The notes under the pieces: generated by a model
Seen by the model: only the letters and a program-made list of their open reading frames with translations
Database searches by the model: none
Told to the model about the DNA's origin: nothing
Part shown: positions 1 through 13,800 of the stretch, piece after piece
Layout: each line of letters starts with the position of its first letter
Position numbering within the stretch: the first letter of the stretch is position 1
Source of the DNA: Quillaja saponaria
Taxonomy: Eukaryota; Streptophyta; Magnoliopsida; Fabales; Quillajaceae
Assembly: GCA_029379385.1 (NCBI GenBank)
Contig: CM055607.1
Coordinates: 13,826,001 to 13,890,000 of the forward strand
Reading direction: 5' to 3'
DNA length: 64,000 nt
Translations under genes and position numbers: made by a program

Positions 1-1218
1 AGATTTTTCCATCAAAGGCAAAAGGTTCGCAAATGCATCCCAAAAGTAGGACGGTTCTGCACCTTCCCTAATCATTAGGATTGGTCCTTGCACTCTCTCA
101 TATCGTACAAGCTGACCCACAGCCCCCCTTGTGTCCCTTTCCATGATGGACTCACAATTCTTACCAATCCAAACATATATTGCAGATGGTATAAGTATGA
201 TAAATGCACCTCTGGAGTCCAGAGCAGATGGAGAAGGATCACTCAACATTTTCGGAACAAGATGCAAAGGATCATATGGTGAGTGTGGGGCGATTCTATA
301 CATTCTTAATAAAGAGCTTGGGCTAAGTGGGACTGCGTGGACCCTCTTTTGGCACTGTAACAACTGGCAGGCAAAACCCATATTAGGGTCAGCAATGCCT
401 CTTGCTGCCTTCACATACTGAAAAGCATCATCAAAACTCTGCCCTTCCCTCCACATAAGGTATGCAATCACCAAAGACGTGGAACGAGACACCCCTTGGC
501 AACAGTGAACAAATACCCTTCCACCTTGTTCCCTGACATCTTCAAAGTAGTCAAAAACATCATAAAGAATACTAGTAATATCCTCCGATGGACTATCCAG
601 CAACCACAACGTTCTATACATAAAATCTGCTTGGAAATACTCAGGGCAAGAAAAACCCACACAATTCAGAACATGGGTAATCCCATTCTGTTTTAGTATA
701 TCCCTATCTCTAGCAACAGCATCCCCACCAAGATATATATGTCCCGCCACTTTTGAACATTCTTTGTCAAAGAATGCAATCTTATCTCTCTTCACAAGCC
801 CGCTATTCTTATCTGGGTTTCTCTGAATTGATGACAAATCAAGCTTTAACCTTTCCCCGCTCCCTCTTCCACTAGGGGTAGGAGGCTGTGGCCACTCACC
901 TATATCATCTGAACCCGCCTTGGGCCACTCGTCCAAGCTCCGCCGAGCAATTGAAAGTGGCTGTAATGGTGGCAAACACGACCGAGTCTTATTCTGTTGA
1001 GATCGAGGGGTTAACGGAGCAGGAGGAAACCTACGATTTTGCCCATTACTCTTTCCAATATTACCATCTGGATCTGCGAAATCTTTTTCCTCACCATCTG
1101 GGTTATGGAGGGAAGAACGAGAAGAGGACCATGAAGCCGACCGCCAAAACATTTTCCGTGAACCGGAAAGCTGGGTTGGAGCTCGAGCATTAGCTGGAGC
1201 ATCGTCGTTACCCACCAT
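1..1218 (-). CDS. MKP1: MAPK phosphatase 1-like dual-specificity phosphatase, N-terminal 406 residues (3' part outside window)
   Basis: The minus strand is open from ATG at 1218-1216 to the left edge: 406 codons with no intron or stop. Residues 1-150 are a basic, Ser/Pro-rich leader. The dual-specificity phosphatase domain follows at about 150-300 and holds the signature H238-C239-C-Q-G-V-S-R245-S, with C239 the expected nucleophile and an upstream LLDSP stretch supplying the likely general-acid Asp. From about 325 a gelsolin-like segment begins (IYVWIGKNCE), the domain order of plant MKP1. Known members dephosphorylate MPK3/MPK6-type kinases and dampen UV, genotoxic and immune signalling. 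The start was chosen because it opens MVGNDDAPANAR, gives family-like spacing to the active site, and the larger overlapping ORF is in another frame. It lies tail-to-head with HEXO1, as in Arabidopsis. The C-terminal half is not in this window. Confidence 0.93.
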   Translation of the reverse strand, partial: MVGNDDAPANARAPTQLSGSRKMFWRSASWSSSRSSLHNPDGEEKDFADPDGNIGKSNGQNRRFPPAPLTPRSQQNKTRSCLPPLQPLSIARRSLDEWPKAGSDDIGEWPQPPTPSGRGSGERLKLDLSSIQRNPDKNSGLVKRDKIAFFDKECSKVAGHIYLGGDAVARDRDILKQNGITHVLNCVGFSCPEYFQADFMYRTLWLLDSPSEDITSILYDVFDYFEDVREQGGRVFVHCCQGVSRSTSLVIAYLMWREGQSFDDAFQYVKAARGIADPNMGFACQLLQCQKRVHAVPLSPSSLLRMYRIAPHSPYDPLHLVPKMLSDPSPSALDSRGAFIILIPSAIYVWIGKNCESIMERDTRGAVGQLVRYERVQGPILMIREGAEPSYFWDAFANLLPLMEKS

Positions 1219-1720
1219 ACCCACTTCAATATCTTGTTTAAAAATCTTGTAGACCAAAAATTTTGACAGACCTAGTTCTTCTTTACTAGGTTCTGAAACC
1301 AACCATGGAAGGGATTTAATACCCACATCAGATCAAGCAAAACTTATACACTGTCACAGCCCAAAATTCAACATCTAATATAACATAATTTACAACAAAC
1401 GATAGGAAATGACCAACAAATCAAGAAATAAGGTTAACAAGAAACCAAAGATAAAAACTTTGTTGAATCTTCAAGTGGAATTTTGAGAGGAGAAAAACAA
1501 CATAGAAATAAATTTTGCAACTTTCTAACCTAAAATCTCACCTCAGATGCAAGGAGAAATTGTGATGATTAGATTCCCACTTACAGAAAGACATACGAAG
1601 AGGCAACCATGGAAGGAGGAGAGGTAGTCACACAGGTAAGGCAATTGGAAACTGAGAGGCCTATTAAGAACAAAGTGATTAGAGGGAGGGAAGGGGCAGT
1701 GTTTTCGTATGAGTCCCAAA
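1219..1720 (-). promoter_or_regulatory. Probable 5' leader and proximal promoter of MKP1
   Basis: Sequence immediately upstream of the MKP1 ATG on the minus strand. It has no long ORF and is less AT-rich than the DNA further right. I see no unambiguous TATA box, so the transcription start is not placed. Extent is arbitrary. Confidence 0.3.
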
Positions 1721-4700
1721 CGATGGCCGTTTCGTTCTCTTAATTATTTGATGACTGGTGCACCCTGGTTAAGCAACGTGTTATTGTAATAAAATTTCCA
1801 AACTCTGCAATTTATAACTACTTTCTTATTTCTTGTATTGATAAAACTTTTGCATTGAGTCTTGAAGGCATTTAATGTAGAACAAGAAAGCTCCAAGATT
1901 CTATGAAAACCTAACTTGAAGTGATGGTTTGACCTTAATATGTTTTTTTAATTTTTTTATTATAAAAATATTTACATTAATCGTATTGAAAATTTACATT
2001 TCATCACTATTTCAATACAAACCATATTAAAGTCAGATAAACAATATTACTAAGAAAAAAATAATTGTGATTTATTCAACCTTAACATCTGTTGTAAACA
2101 AAAATAAATAAATTGAAAGATGAAAATGTTCAAAAACCCGTCAAATATGTTGTCCTAAATACTTGATCACTATGTGTTTCTAAATGTCAATTTGCTTTTT
2201 TGAAAACAGAATGCGTAGCTGTACACTATTAAATTTGTTTTTAGCTAAATTAAAATTTTTATCTCTATATTTTATATTAAAATCTATTTTTAACCTTATA
2301 GTTTAAAATATAATAATTAATGACTCATAATTTTAAAACGAGTCAATAAATTCACTTAAATTACTATGTGTCCTCCTGAATCACTTTCAGTGACAACGAG
2401 CATTTTTGAATGCTCTGATATCAAAGTTTCTAGCATCTCTAACAATAACGAAGAATTTCATACAGCAAGTAAGAGATTCAAATTTCAAGAGAATATTTAT
2501 GAATTCAAATTGCATAATTCCTAAACTCAAACATTTGATAGAATTCTTCATTTCTTTCATATTCTGAGATCTTACTGCTTATTCTTCTACCATAATTTCA
2601 ATCTTTGTAACTCAATAGTTTTGTGCTTTTTGAGACCTCTTTCTCCAAAAAAAATTTGTAATTCCTCATGGTTTTGAGAAAACAACGATATGCAGATTTT
2701 GTAAAACCTAGTTGTGTGTGTGATTTTTGGTTGAGCCTACAAAATTAGCAGTTGTAAAGGGAGCTGAATCTTGCAATTCAGTTTTTTGCTAGTGTGACCT
2801 AGTAGAACTTCAAGTGATTTTCTTGAGAAAGTGGACATAGTCTGTGTTATCTGAAAAACCACTATATATTTGTCTTTTTAGTTACTTTGATTGTGCTTGC
2901 ATCTTGCCTAAACTTTAAAAATTCTATTTATGGTGTTTATTGCAAAAGATGTTAAAATCAAGTTTTTAACTATTCACCCCTCTTAGTTTGCCATTTCAAC
3001 CAAACATCAGGCCTTTCAAGCTTAGAACATGTATATCAATCATTCTTTTACACCTATCACAACTATCAATTCTCCTATACCTGACAGCAATAACCTTGTC
3101 AACATAATAGGTAAAGCTTCATTAGTTACTATTGTCAAAATGAGCAAGATATATAGGTACAATCCTCTTGCATTTTTCGCTTACAACACTATTAGCATCC
3201 CTCGTAGTAACTAATGATTCATTAACAATTGAAGTCTTGACCATTTTCTTCGCACCACATGCATACTATAAAGATCACGTACTCCCCGATGGTGATCACT
3301 GTTAGGTCGCGAAAAAACATAGGCAACATCATCATCCGAGGCCTCAACAGTAACATGGACAACACCATCATCTAAGACCTCAACAACAGAATTGATCGAC
3401 AAAGAGGCACGACTAATGCAATGTCCATGAGAATTTTGTGATTTTCAGCAACCCATAGAAGGAGAGTGGAGGACATAAAACTTCCAACAAGAATTGATTC
3501 CCTGTAATAATTTTTTTATTTTTTATTTTTGAAAGAGAACATAAATCACCATAACATTCAAAAGTAAAAGAAGCAAACAAAATTCAAATACTAGAGACAC
3601 TACTATCCCACTGAGGCTGCATCCACACAAAAAAGAAAAAAAAAAATTAAAATGTATGTATACACAGGTTTTATAGGGATATAATTAGAGGAAGGAGAAC
3701 ACAAGATCAATTTAACTTGATACTATAAATAACATTAATATGGGTGGCTTATCTCTAGAATATACAACAGGGCAGAGGTTCTCTCAAAATGTTCTCTCTC
3801 GCATCTTCTACTTTCTATTCTTTAGAATTTGCTAATAAAGAAATTCCATGAAGTTGTAGTTTGAGTGTTGGAGTGTTACATGTTTTATGCAAGTCATTTA
3901 ATTCACGTCACCAGGCAAAACCTAAAACTTAATATCATACCAAATAAATATAATAGTAATGTGCATGAGTAAAGACGAGTCAATGTGGTAACCCCTCCGT
4001 CTCCAATTTGAAAGGATTTTCACACTACTTATAAATTTATTAACTTCTTCTCTTGACACTAATTGATTGATTTTAATAATGAGGCTCTCACATCTCTAGC
4101 CATACCAAACTAGAATGGAATAGACCTAAAGTTTTAATGTGATATGAAAACAGTGAAGTTCCCCACATCCCGACGTCCTCTTCTCTTATCTCCTCCATAG
4201 AAGGGATGGCAACATCGAAAATGAAATGAATAGTTGGCTTTGTGAGGTAATGGCTACTGAAAAATGTTCTATGAGGGAGACACTCAGATAACTTAAAGTT
4301 AGGCTTAGTTTGTACAAAGGAACCAACCAACTTCCTATTGGGAGTTTCCTTGCAACTTCTCATTTCTTGACTTATTCGTCAACCAAATTGACAAGAATTC
4401 TTACCTGTGAAGAAGCCAGTCCTTTCCTATTCTTGGATTCTAAATCAGTAAATCTAGCGGGAGACCCTTTATTCCTGGTTTGACAAGAATCTTTGACCAT
4501 CCTATAAAATGACATGAAAAATCTATTTACCAAAATTTTTCAAATGAAATTATTATTAGATATAGTATCAAAACATATTTTACAAAGTAATTAAAATTCC
4601 AATCCTTGTCATTTTTATCCCATTGATTTGTGTCTAGAAACACGTATTACCTGACAGCTTAAAACTTTGCTGAAATGATTCTTTGCCACAATAGAAGTAA

Positions 4701-4883
4701 AGAAATCGATCTGATTGGAAGTAGGAAAAAAGATTTAAGGATTAATGAAAATCTCAACCCGGTGGATTAGTTAAAACAAACTTATTTTAACACCAAACAC
4801 CATGCTGTGTTTAGACACACGAAATTTAGAACTTGTTCAACAGTATAAATTTCTTTAGGTACAGGAATTCAGCCTCAGAAGCA
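1721..4883. other. Intergenic DNA between MKP1 and HEXO1, mostly without recognisable genes
   Basis: AT-rich spacer. Short ORFs at 3029-3214 (+), 3211-3402 (-) and 4088-4363 (-) show no family motif I recognise and probably do not encode proteins. A possible LTR fragment lies within it (separate entry). The HEXO1 3' UTR should occupy its right end. Confidence 0.5.
2340..3000 (+). repeat. Possible decayed Ty1/copia-type LTR fragment
   Basis: The stretch has the texture of the 3' part of a copia LTR: a CTATATATTTG TATA-like element at about 2861, a pyrimidine-rich downstream part, and the string CTATTCACCCCTCTTAG at about 2970, typical of the region just before the primer-binding site in plant copia elements. 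No matching second LTR, primer-binding site or coding region was found, so this is a weak call. Confidence 0.25.
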
Positions 4884-7800
4884 TTACTGCTCATAGCATG
4901 ACCCTGGACCAGTAGGAGGGCTTCTAGCATATGCATTTGTGACCGGAGCAGCTTGAACTCCACGCCCATTCAAGAGACATCTAAAGTGTTGCAAACGAGG
5001 TAATGCAGTTAAGGTGATGTTTCCTTTAGATATAAGCTTGCTCTGGCTCCACAAGCGCTCTGTAACAAAGTCTGTGGAGTTAATACTGGATCCACCCACT
5101 ACCATCAGCCAAAAATAGAAAAAAGAGAAGAATGTACCTCCAATTTATTTAGATAAAAGTTTGTAGATTTAATCATATAAGAGAAATTCAGAACAAAAGG
5201 GAATCAGGCAATAGAAAGACATAATGCCCAGCCTGCCTCCTTAAACAGCAAAATTACATTGTTCTTTTTGTGTACTTTGAAAGATGTGCAGATTTACTTA
5301 GTGATATATCATGAATTATCAGAGTTTTACTGTAGTTAATTCTTTCTTCCCTTGATTGGTTATCAAACATAAGGCTAAGTATCTTTCATTTTCTTGTTAT
5401 AACACACAAAGCAGATTTAAAGGCAAATAGAGCATGCTAGGGTTCATACTTCATAAGGATAAGAACAAACAACAAAAATGTCAGAAACTTGTTAGAAGAT
5501 CTAGCTACTGATTTAGTTGCAAGACAAGCTTACCTGCTGCTGCTGCAGCTCGAGGCCATATAGTTTGTTGAACATTGGATGTATCAACTTTCTCACCCCA
5601 CATGCACACTTCTCCTCCAAGCACAAGCTTTTGCTCTGAAGCATTATGTATTCCTTCTAATGGCTCAGCAGTATAGACATCATCCCAAGGAACATCTACA
5701 TGGTCAAGATACCAGACACCCTGATTGCTGAATATGCATCTAAAACCTTTGGCAACAGCCTTTGGACAAACCCCAGGGCCTAGCCTATAGTTATACACAA
5801 AATACTTCATGCTTAATTAAACAATAAGACATAAGCTGGATTTACATGTTAAACTGCTTAGATGGAACAAAACTCACCAATTATGCACTACAGTCTTTGG
5901 ATTGAGTTTTGTCGCAAATGTATTGAAGGTTTCTTCCCTGGAATAACAATAAATTATCAATCTGAAAGAAAATGTCTCCACTTCAAGGAAATGACACAAC
6001 AGTTTTGGAAGACACAATTTCATGAAAAAGGATATCTTCCTTTCTAATGCATATAAAAACTATAGATGCATTTGAGCTTTCAGAACAAAAGTCATTAGTT
6101 CTTCAGTATTTTATTTTTTAACCCTCAAACTTTCAGTTCCCACAAGGATTTGCATGAAAAACTATTTCTTGAGAGGGGAGAGGGTGATTGAAGAAAATCC
6201 AAGGAATTACAGCCCATTGGAATGATAAAGAACATACCAATTCACAGGGGTCCAATTTTTTGAAATTGCAATTTCTTGAGCCTTGAGTACAAAGTATTGA
6301 TAGGCATCTTTAGTAGTCATGTTTTGTCTGTCAAGCCTGCATTTTAGATGGGAAATACACAGAGTAGTTGTGAATTAAAATTGTTAAATGCAATTGAATA
6401 ACAATAAAATAAATTAGACAATGATGATTCAAGGGATACTAGAAACTTGAATGGAAAGTAATGATCATCACACATTTTGACTTTATGTTTCAAGGATGAT
6501 CATCCTATCTTTGGAACCCCAAATCAAGATGCAAGAAGTCCTTTGGATCCAAAGCAAAGTGTTAAATTTGGTATTAGTTTAAGCCAGGTTTAGGTAACTA
6601 GAGAGGAAGTAGAATGCAGGGGAAGGGTGGAGATGTTAAATTGATTACCTTCCCCTTATTTGGATTATGTAATAAATAGAATGGAAAGTGAATGCACCTT
6701 TTCATGTTTGGTTAAGTGTGTAAGGAAAAAAGAAAAAAGAAAAAAGTAACGTATAAATTTGTAAAATTAATGAAATTTCCCTACCCCTAATTTCCAGTCC
6801 ATTTTAGAGGAGACAATATGTTGCACATCTGAAGAGGATAGAGGGAATCAGTTACCCTTCAATCCCTTCCCCTCCCAAACATGGTAACAAGTGCCACCTC
6901 CATTCCCTCCCCCCCCTCCCCTTCATTCCTGTACTCCGAAAAAAGCATAACAGACTACAGACTATTAGTGCTATTAAGTTTAGTGTCCAGAGGTGTTTGG
7001 TACTTTCCTTTCTCGCTGGAAAAGTTTAGCCATGCTCCATTTGGTTTTACTTTCATTGAAGCCAATTTACTAGGATTTTCTTGTGGGACATATTCCTGAC
7101 TAATTACTTGTGACCCAAGTCAGTTTCTCTTTCTTCCCATTCTCTTCTTCTTCCTTTCTTTTCTCTACTACCGTTCACACTACACTGACCATAGATAGCC
7201 CTTTAAGGCTTGGATGGAGAGGAATGGTGGGAAAGGAAAGGAAATGGTACATTGGAGGTACCTTGCTTCAGGAGTTCTTTGGTTTTTTTGTTTTTTAAAG
7301 ATCTGAAAGAAATGAAATGGAGGGAGTAGCTTATTCCACCAAATCACTTATAAAGCCCAATTATTCAATCCCTCGAATTGGTGGGTCTTGGTGGGAGAGG
7401 AAAAATCCTTTATATTTCACCTGAAAAGACTTTTATATCCCAAAGTTTTATTTATCTACCCTCAGTAAATAAATAAAATAACTGTAAATGTACGTTAGTA
7501 TCTATTCTTTAAGGCTACACTTACTATAGATAGCCTAAGACTTGAATGGAGGGGAATGATAAGAAAGGAAAGGAAATGATACATTGGAGGTACCCTTCCT
7601 TTTGGGAGTTTTGTTTTTAAGAAGAGATGAAAAAAAGAAATGGAGGGAGTAGGTTATTCCACCAAATCACTTATAAAGCCCAATTTTTCAATCCCCTAAA
7701 TTGCTGGGTCTTGGTTGGGGGAGGAAACCTCCTTTGTATTTTACCTGAAAAGACTATTATACCTTTTTTATCTACCCTCAATAAATAAATAATATAACTG

Positions 7801-10800
7801 TAAAAGTACGTTAGTATACATCCTTCCTTTCTTTTACTACACTTAACCAAATAAGGTATACAATATACACAGTCTTCCCTTTCCTTCCCCGTCTTCTTAC
7901 AATATCCAAATAAGAGTATTACCACCCTAGTCCTCTACTTTCCTGCCCTTCACTAACCCCTAGCGTCCCTTTCTTTTCCCTCAAACTCCCAAACAAAGCA
8001 TAAATGTTCACCTCTTTATTCTTTCCAACACTCAACAGTATCCTATTGCATAATACTTAGTACCCCAACCCTTGTATATTTTCCTCAACTTTACCCCTCT
8101 TGAAAACCTAATTGTAACTGTTAAAATCCTAATTTTTCTTTACTGCTTTGATTTTTCTGCAACCAATGGAAGACCCAATATATATAGAATGAGTAGAAAA
8201 GTGGAAACAAGACCGTATATAATTTTGATCATTATGAACAAATCCAAAATATTTATATACAGAACCAATTGCTAGTTCCCTACCATGGGGTGAATGGAAT
8301 CCTTTCTTTCATATTCTATTTATTAATTTCCTTCTATGTGACTTTTTAGGAGCCATCTAAGTGATGTTCATGTACATATAGGATTCCACTCACCCCATGA
8401 TTGGGAACTAATGAATGGTTTTGTATATAAAGATTTTGGATTTGTTCATAATAATATATATGGGACTTGTTTCCACTTTTCCAGTTATTCTAGATACAAA
8501 TTTCAAAATATTGAATCTTCCCGTCTATCTCCATCACGTGTAGTGATTTATCATTCAATGAATAACTGAAAAAATGATCCATTGATCCAATTATAATGTT
8601 TGTTACTTTGCCTCTGCATTGCCCTCAAACACCAATAAGCCAACCCAAGTTCAACCATTATCCAAAAATCCCTTTCTCTATTACCATAAACCTCAAAATT
8701 CCAAATCTCCTCAACCATGAATTCATATTAAGCAGAGTACAGAAATCTGTCCCACTAAATACAGGCAGTGTGACATGTGTGATTTGCACAAATTAGGTGC
8801 ATGGTCATGGTGACAAGTTTTGCATGACAACAGTAAAACTGACCAAATAATGATAATTTTACTAGTCACGTCTTACACCATGTCTTCCAAGTTCCAACTG
8901 ACAAATAAGAAATTTTTTATGTATATTTCTATATCTTTATAGAGATTGATGTATAGAACATCTTCAAGGAATTAAATGCCATCACATAAAGATGAGTATA
9001 ATAGTATAGGTGTGTACCATTCCTTCACATGCTGAGTATTTTTCCAGCAATCTGTCAAAGAAAATGCCATTTCTTATCAATTAGCATCAGACAATAAACA
9101 AGCAAAAAAGTTAAATGCATTAAAGATTTATCAATTTTTTATATACTACATCTTTTGTTATTATAATGATTGCAAGATCTGAAGTTCCAAAAAACCACCA
9201 ACCTGTATTAACTTCATCTCCACCCAAGTGAAAAAGCTCGAAGGGGAAAATTTTTCTCATATCTGCAAAAGTAAAAGTTTTAATTAGTTTATGACTTTGG
9301 GATGAAGAGAAGTGCATAATGCTACTCAGCAAATTGTGATTTGTAAACAATTAAAACAGGCATGAGATGTACCGAACACCTTTTCAAAGAACCTAGTACT
9401 AGTGAAGCATACTGGGCAGAGATTGAGATAGGTTGGTCATAGAAAAACAGCATGCATGCTTATCAGATTATCAAAATTTCATGCTTAAGTTAGAATGATG
9501 ATCTTCATCACTGAAATGAACAAGCAGAAAGTTCACCTGTTGTAAACAATTAAAACAGGCATGAGATGTACCAAACACCTTTTCAAAGAACCTAGTACTA
9601 GTGCAGCATATGGACAGAGATTGAAATGGGTTGGTCATAGAAAAAACAAGTATGCATATCAGATTAACAAAATTTCATGCTTAAGTTGGATTTATGACCT
9701 TTATATGCACTGAAATGAACAGGAAGTTGGGTTTTAAAACTGTAGCTCCGTGAAAAGAAGTTGGTATTAGGGAATCCTAGAGTGATTTCTTTACTAGAAA
9801 TTGAGTTGCATATTCAGAATTCTACAAAATGAACTCCTAGAAAGCTTTTCATCAATTGAACCACAATGATAATATATCCACCTGCTACGTAAGTGAGAGT
9901 AATGTTTTTAGCTTGTCATTAAAAACTTGACCATCATGAGGGAGAAGGTTGTAAGAGAACTTAACCTGTCAGAATACCAGAAATGACATCAAAGGTTGAG
10001 TTATTTGTAACATCTAGTGGCTCTCTACAAGAAGAGGAAGGCCAGAGGTCAGGATATCCAATGCCCCTGCAACAAATAGCAAATCAGAATCAGAATCCTT
10101 TCTTTATTTGATGGTTGTTCATAATAGAAATATTATAGCAGAAGAAATCAATTCAAGCCAATGTTTCGAGCAAGAAGTTACATACTTTAGTGTTTGGCTT
10201 CTAATTGCCAATAGCAATCTCATGACTGAGGTGTCAAAGAGATCAGAAGATGAGGGTTTTTCTCTTCTTTTTTTTTTTGGGGGGGGGGGGGAAGTCAAAT
10301 CCCCTTGTCAACTAATTAGATCTTCTCCATAATTATCCCATTATTCTTATTTAAGTAAATAGAGCATATAAAAATAAAATATCTTCTACAGTTTCATTTA
10401 CTACCCGGTATCCAAAATAAAGTGATGGAACTAGAAACTGAATGCCATGAAATTCATCTCTTCTAAAGAGTATGTTGAGGAACTAATCAGCGACACTTGC
10501 TGAAAAACATTAGTAAAAAGATGAGATTTCCTTGGTCTTAACAAGCTACATTTCTCCAGCCAATTGTGATTATAATATAAAACAAATTTGACTTATAAAT
10601 CTACTTTACCATGATTCTGCATGACCAGGCACATCTACTTCTGCCATAACATTTATCCCTGAAATGATACACAATATAATTAGTAAATATGAATATAGGC
10701 ATTTGACAAAAAACTCAATTTCACCTCAAAAGGTAAACATTTATTGTTTAAACCAGTTCAGGATGAAATAAGAAAAGGTACAGAAAAATAAAAAGTAAAT

Positions 10801-13800
10801 GGAAATTAAGAAGATTGTTAAGATAGTACAATAACAAAAAAAATGTTTGGGAACATGTCAAGCTGAAACTTCAACAGAAACTAAAGATACACACCTCTCA
10901 TTTTGGCAAAGCTTTAGATTGATGCAGAGCAAACATGTAAAGAGGAAACAAAATTAGCCAATGACAGTTAAAGGAAGACAATCTGGGAGAAGTGGGGTTA
11001 AAGATGATAAGTAGAGAACATATTTAATCCATGAATCAGTTATCTAGAGAAAGGATGATATTTTGGGTTAAAATAATACATTGTCCACCTAAATATTTTC
11101 TAAGCCTAAATACTGCCGTGTCTGGTCAGCTAGTGTCGGTCTTATTTAATGGTGAACCATAATCTATTTTACCAGTTCAAAATGGTATTTAGTTGGTCCA
11201 TCAATAATAACTAGGGGTATCATAACTGCCCAAGCCCATTAAGTCTGCCCACTTATTGATGACAACTAAATAGTTTGTTGTTTTAGTACACATATGGTAG
11301 TATTACAGCTAAATAGTTTGTTGTTTTAGTACACATATGGCAGTGTTAAGTGTTTTCTGTTTAGAACACACATGGTAGTATGGAGTGTTTAAACCATTAA
11401 GGAAAGATTTCATTTCAGTAAATGAAATGGTAATATTAATTACAGGCAAAAACTTTGTATGAAAGAGAAAAGTTTTTGCAAGCATCAATAGCTAATAAAT
11501 TAATTGCATATAAAATAAGTTAAACCTTACTTAACAATTTCATATGAATCTTCAACTGTGTAACGCTCCCATTTCGAATATGAACCTTTCCACAGATTTG
11601 GATATGAAGGTACTTCAAGAGGAAATGATTGCTCATCTATAATGTGCCAATGTAGGACATTCTACTGAATGCAATTTCCAGTGTCCGAATCACATGTAAA
11701 CAACCAGAGAGGTAAAGAATGGCATGCAAATTAGGAAACTCCTTCAATGATATCCTATGTGATATTCCAAATTAGAAAATGGCTAGTAACGTATCTTACA
11801 AGTTTTGCATAGGACATAGATTCAATTATCTGCTTGATAACATCAATTGGAAAATAATGCCTCGATGTATCTGCAAATTAAAAATATAAAATCTGACCCA
11901 TTAATACAAGAAAATTCATAGAACAGTACTTAGCAATACTCCAAGAAAGTATTAGAGAACAACTTCAGAAGATATTGATTTATCCTTTGAGGCTTACCCA
12001 AAAGAAGTCCACGATATGCAAATCTAGGTTTGTCTCGTATGTACCAAGGGGCCTTGTATATTTGTACAGTTTTAGTCGCATAATCAAAAGAACACAACTG
12101 GCTGAATGTCTGTAGCATCACAGAAGAAAGAAATACATGAAGGAGATCGGACATGCACAGTTCAAAGTAGTAACAAACCAATCTCCTCTGGAAGTAAATC
12201 ATGTTTTATGTTCAAGAGACGAGAAGTATATAGCACAGATGATTCACTTCCCCTTCTACAACTCTTTGGATTTGGCCATGTGAGAAAGTTACCAGCTACA
12301 GGCCAACAAATAAATACACAACTGACATGTCCTCAGACTTCTTTTCACTAACTTGGTCTCTAGGGCACATTTAGGGATCAAGAGTGAATACATTTCAGAT
12401 GAGGCAATAGAAAAGTAACTATGTGGACACATTTATTTCAGTATGCGGTAACCGTACATACCTCTAAACCCCGCAATGCACCATAGACAGTACTTGCCTA
12501 CAAAGAATAAACACCAACATTAGCATAACTCATGACATCTGCGGTTGATCATACAAAAGAACGCCATCTTTGGTTTTTTATTAAGCTTAAGAATAACCCT
12601 AAAATTGCACTGTATAAGCTCATAACCCAAAAGAATGAAAGTAATTGCAGTATCAACTCAGCCTTCTTTAGAGTAATTTACTTAAACAGATGCACAAATA
12701 AGAATTGAAGCCCTGAAAGATATACATGGTGGTGTTATCTAATTTACACTTTACACCAACTTACATTATACAGCATGTAAAAAACAGGAAGTAAGACTAA
12801 GACAAGAAACTCTGACAAACAATACTGATAGGAGGAGAAGATTTTCACATTCAGCTTTCACAGGGCAAAAAAGAGAAGAACGGGAATATCCATAAATATC
12901 ATGCTAATTACATTGGATCATTATTTTTTAAGGAAAATTTGAATAATAAATTTGATTCTTTACCAGGAGCTAATAATTTAAAACATAGTCTGGGGTGTCT
13001 TCCAACATCCATTGGGTCTCTCAATCATTGGTCAGTATATTATAACCAGAAGTCGAGCCATGAGAAGCAAATATGTAATCAATATTTTGACATCAACTTT
13101 GCTCATGGGAGGTTATATCATTGAAACCACAAAAAAAAAAAAAAAAATGTCAAAGTAAAACAGACACTAAATAAACTACACAGAAGTTATATAATAATCA
13201 ATTTACCAAAAACAAAAGAAGTTATATTAATAAGCAAATCATATTTAAGATAACATTTGAATAAGAAAGAAGATATAACAGAATTAAGTCAACAATTTTC
13301 ATCTGGGCATCCGCGCAATTATCGATTTTGATAAATTACAACACGAGGAGCTAAGTCACATTTTCTAACCCCTAGTGTACCTCAATAAGCACATCCCCAG
13401 TAATCGACTGCCTGTCATCCTTATTAACAAGCAAAGTATAGCTCTCATCAACACCAAGTTGAAGCTGCAAGCAAAGAAACCACACTCAACCAAAATTACT
13501 AAAACAAAAAGTAAAGAAAAGAAAAAAAAGAAATTAATTTTGATCAAACCAAACCGACCTCTTCGTTGTCCGAGTGAACAGTAATACTCAATTTACTAAT
13601 TTCATACACGGATACACTTTCCCTTAATTTTCTAAGAGCGGAATATTGACTACTGTGTTTGAATATAATCGCTTTGTATCTATCAAATGCAGCTTTGACA
13701 ATGGCAGAGCCACCCCCATTACCACCAGATGCCAGTGAGAGACCAGGGTCAACAGAGAGCGTTTGGTTGCCAAAAGTGAATCTTGAAGGCAGAGGCCATA

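Noticed and set aside
10260..10295. T-run followed by G-run as a regulatory quadruplex
   Set aside because: A single uninterrupted G tract inside an intron; simple homopolymer slippage explains it.
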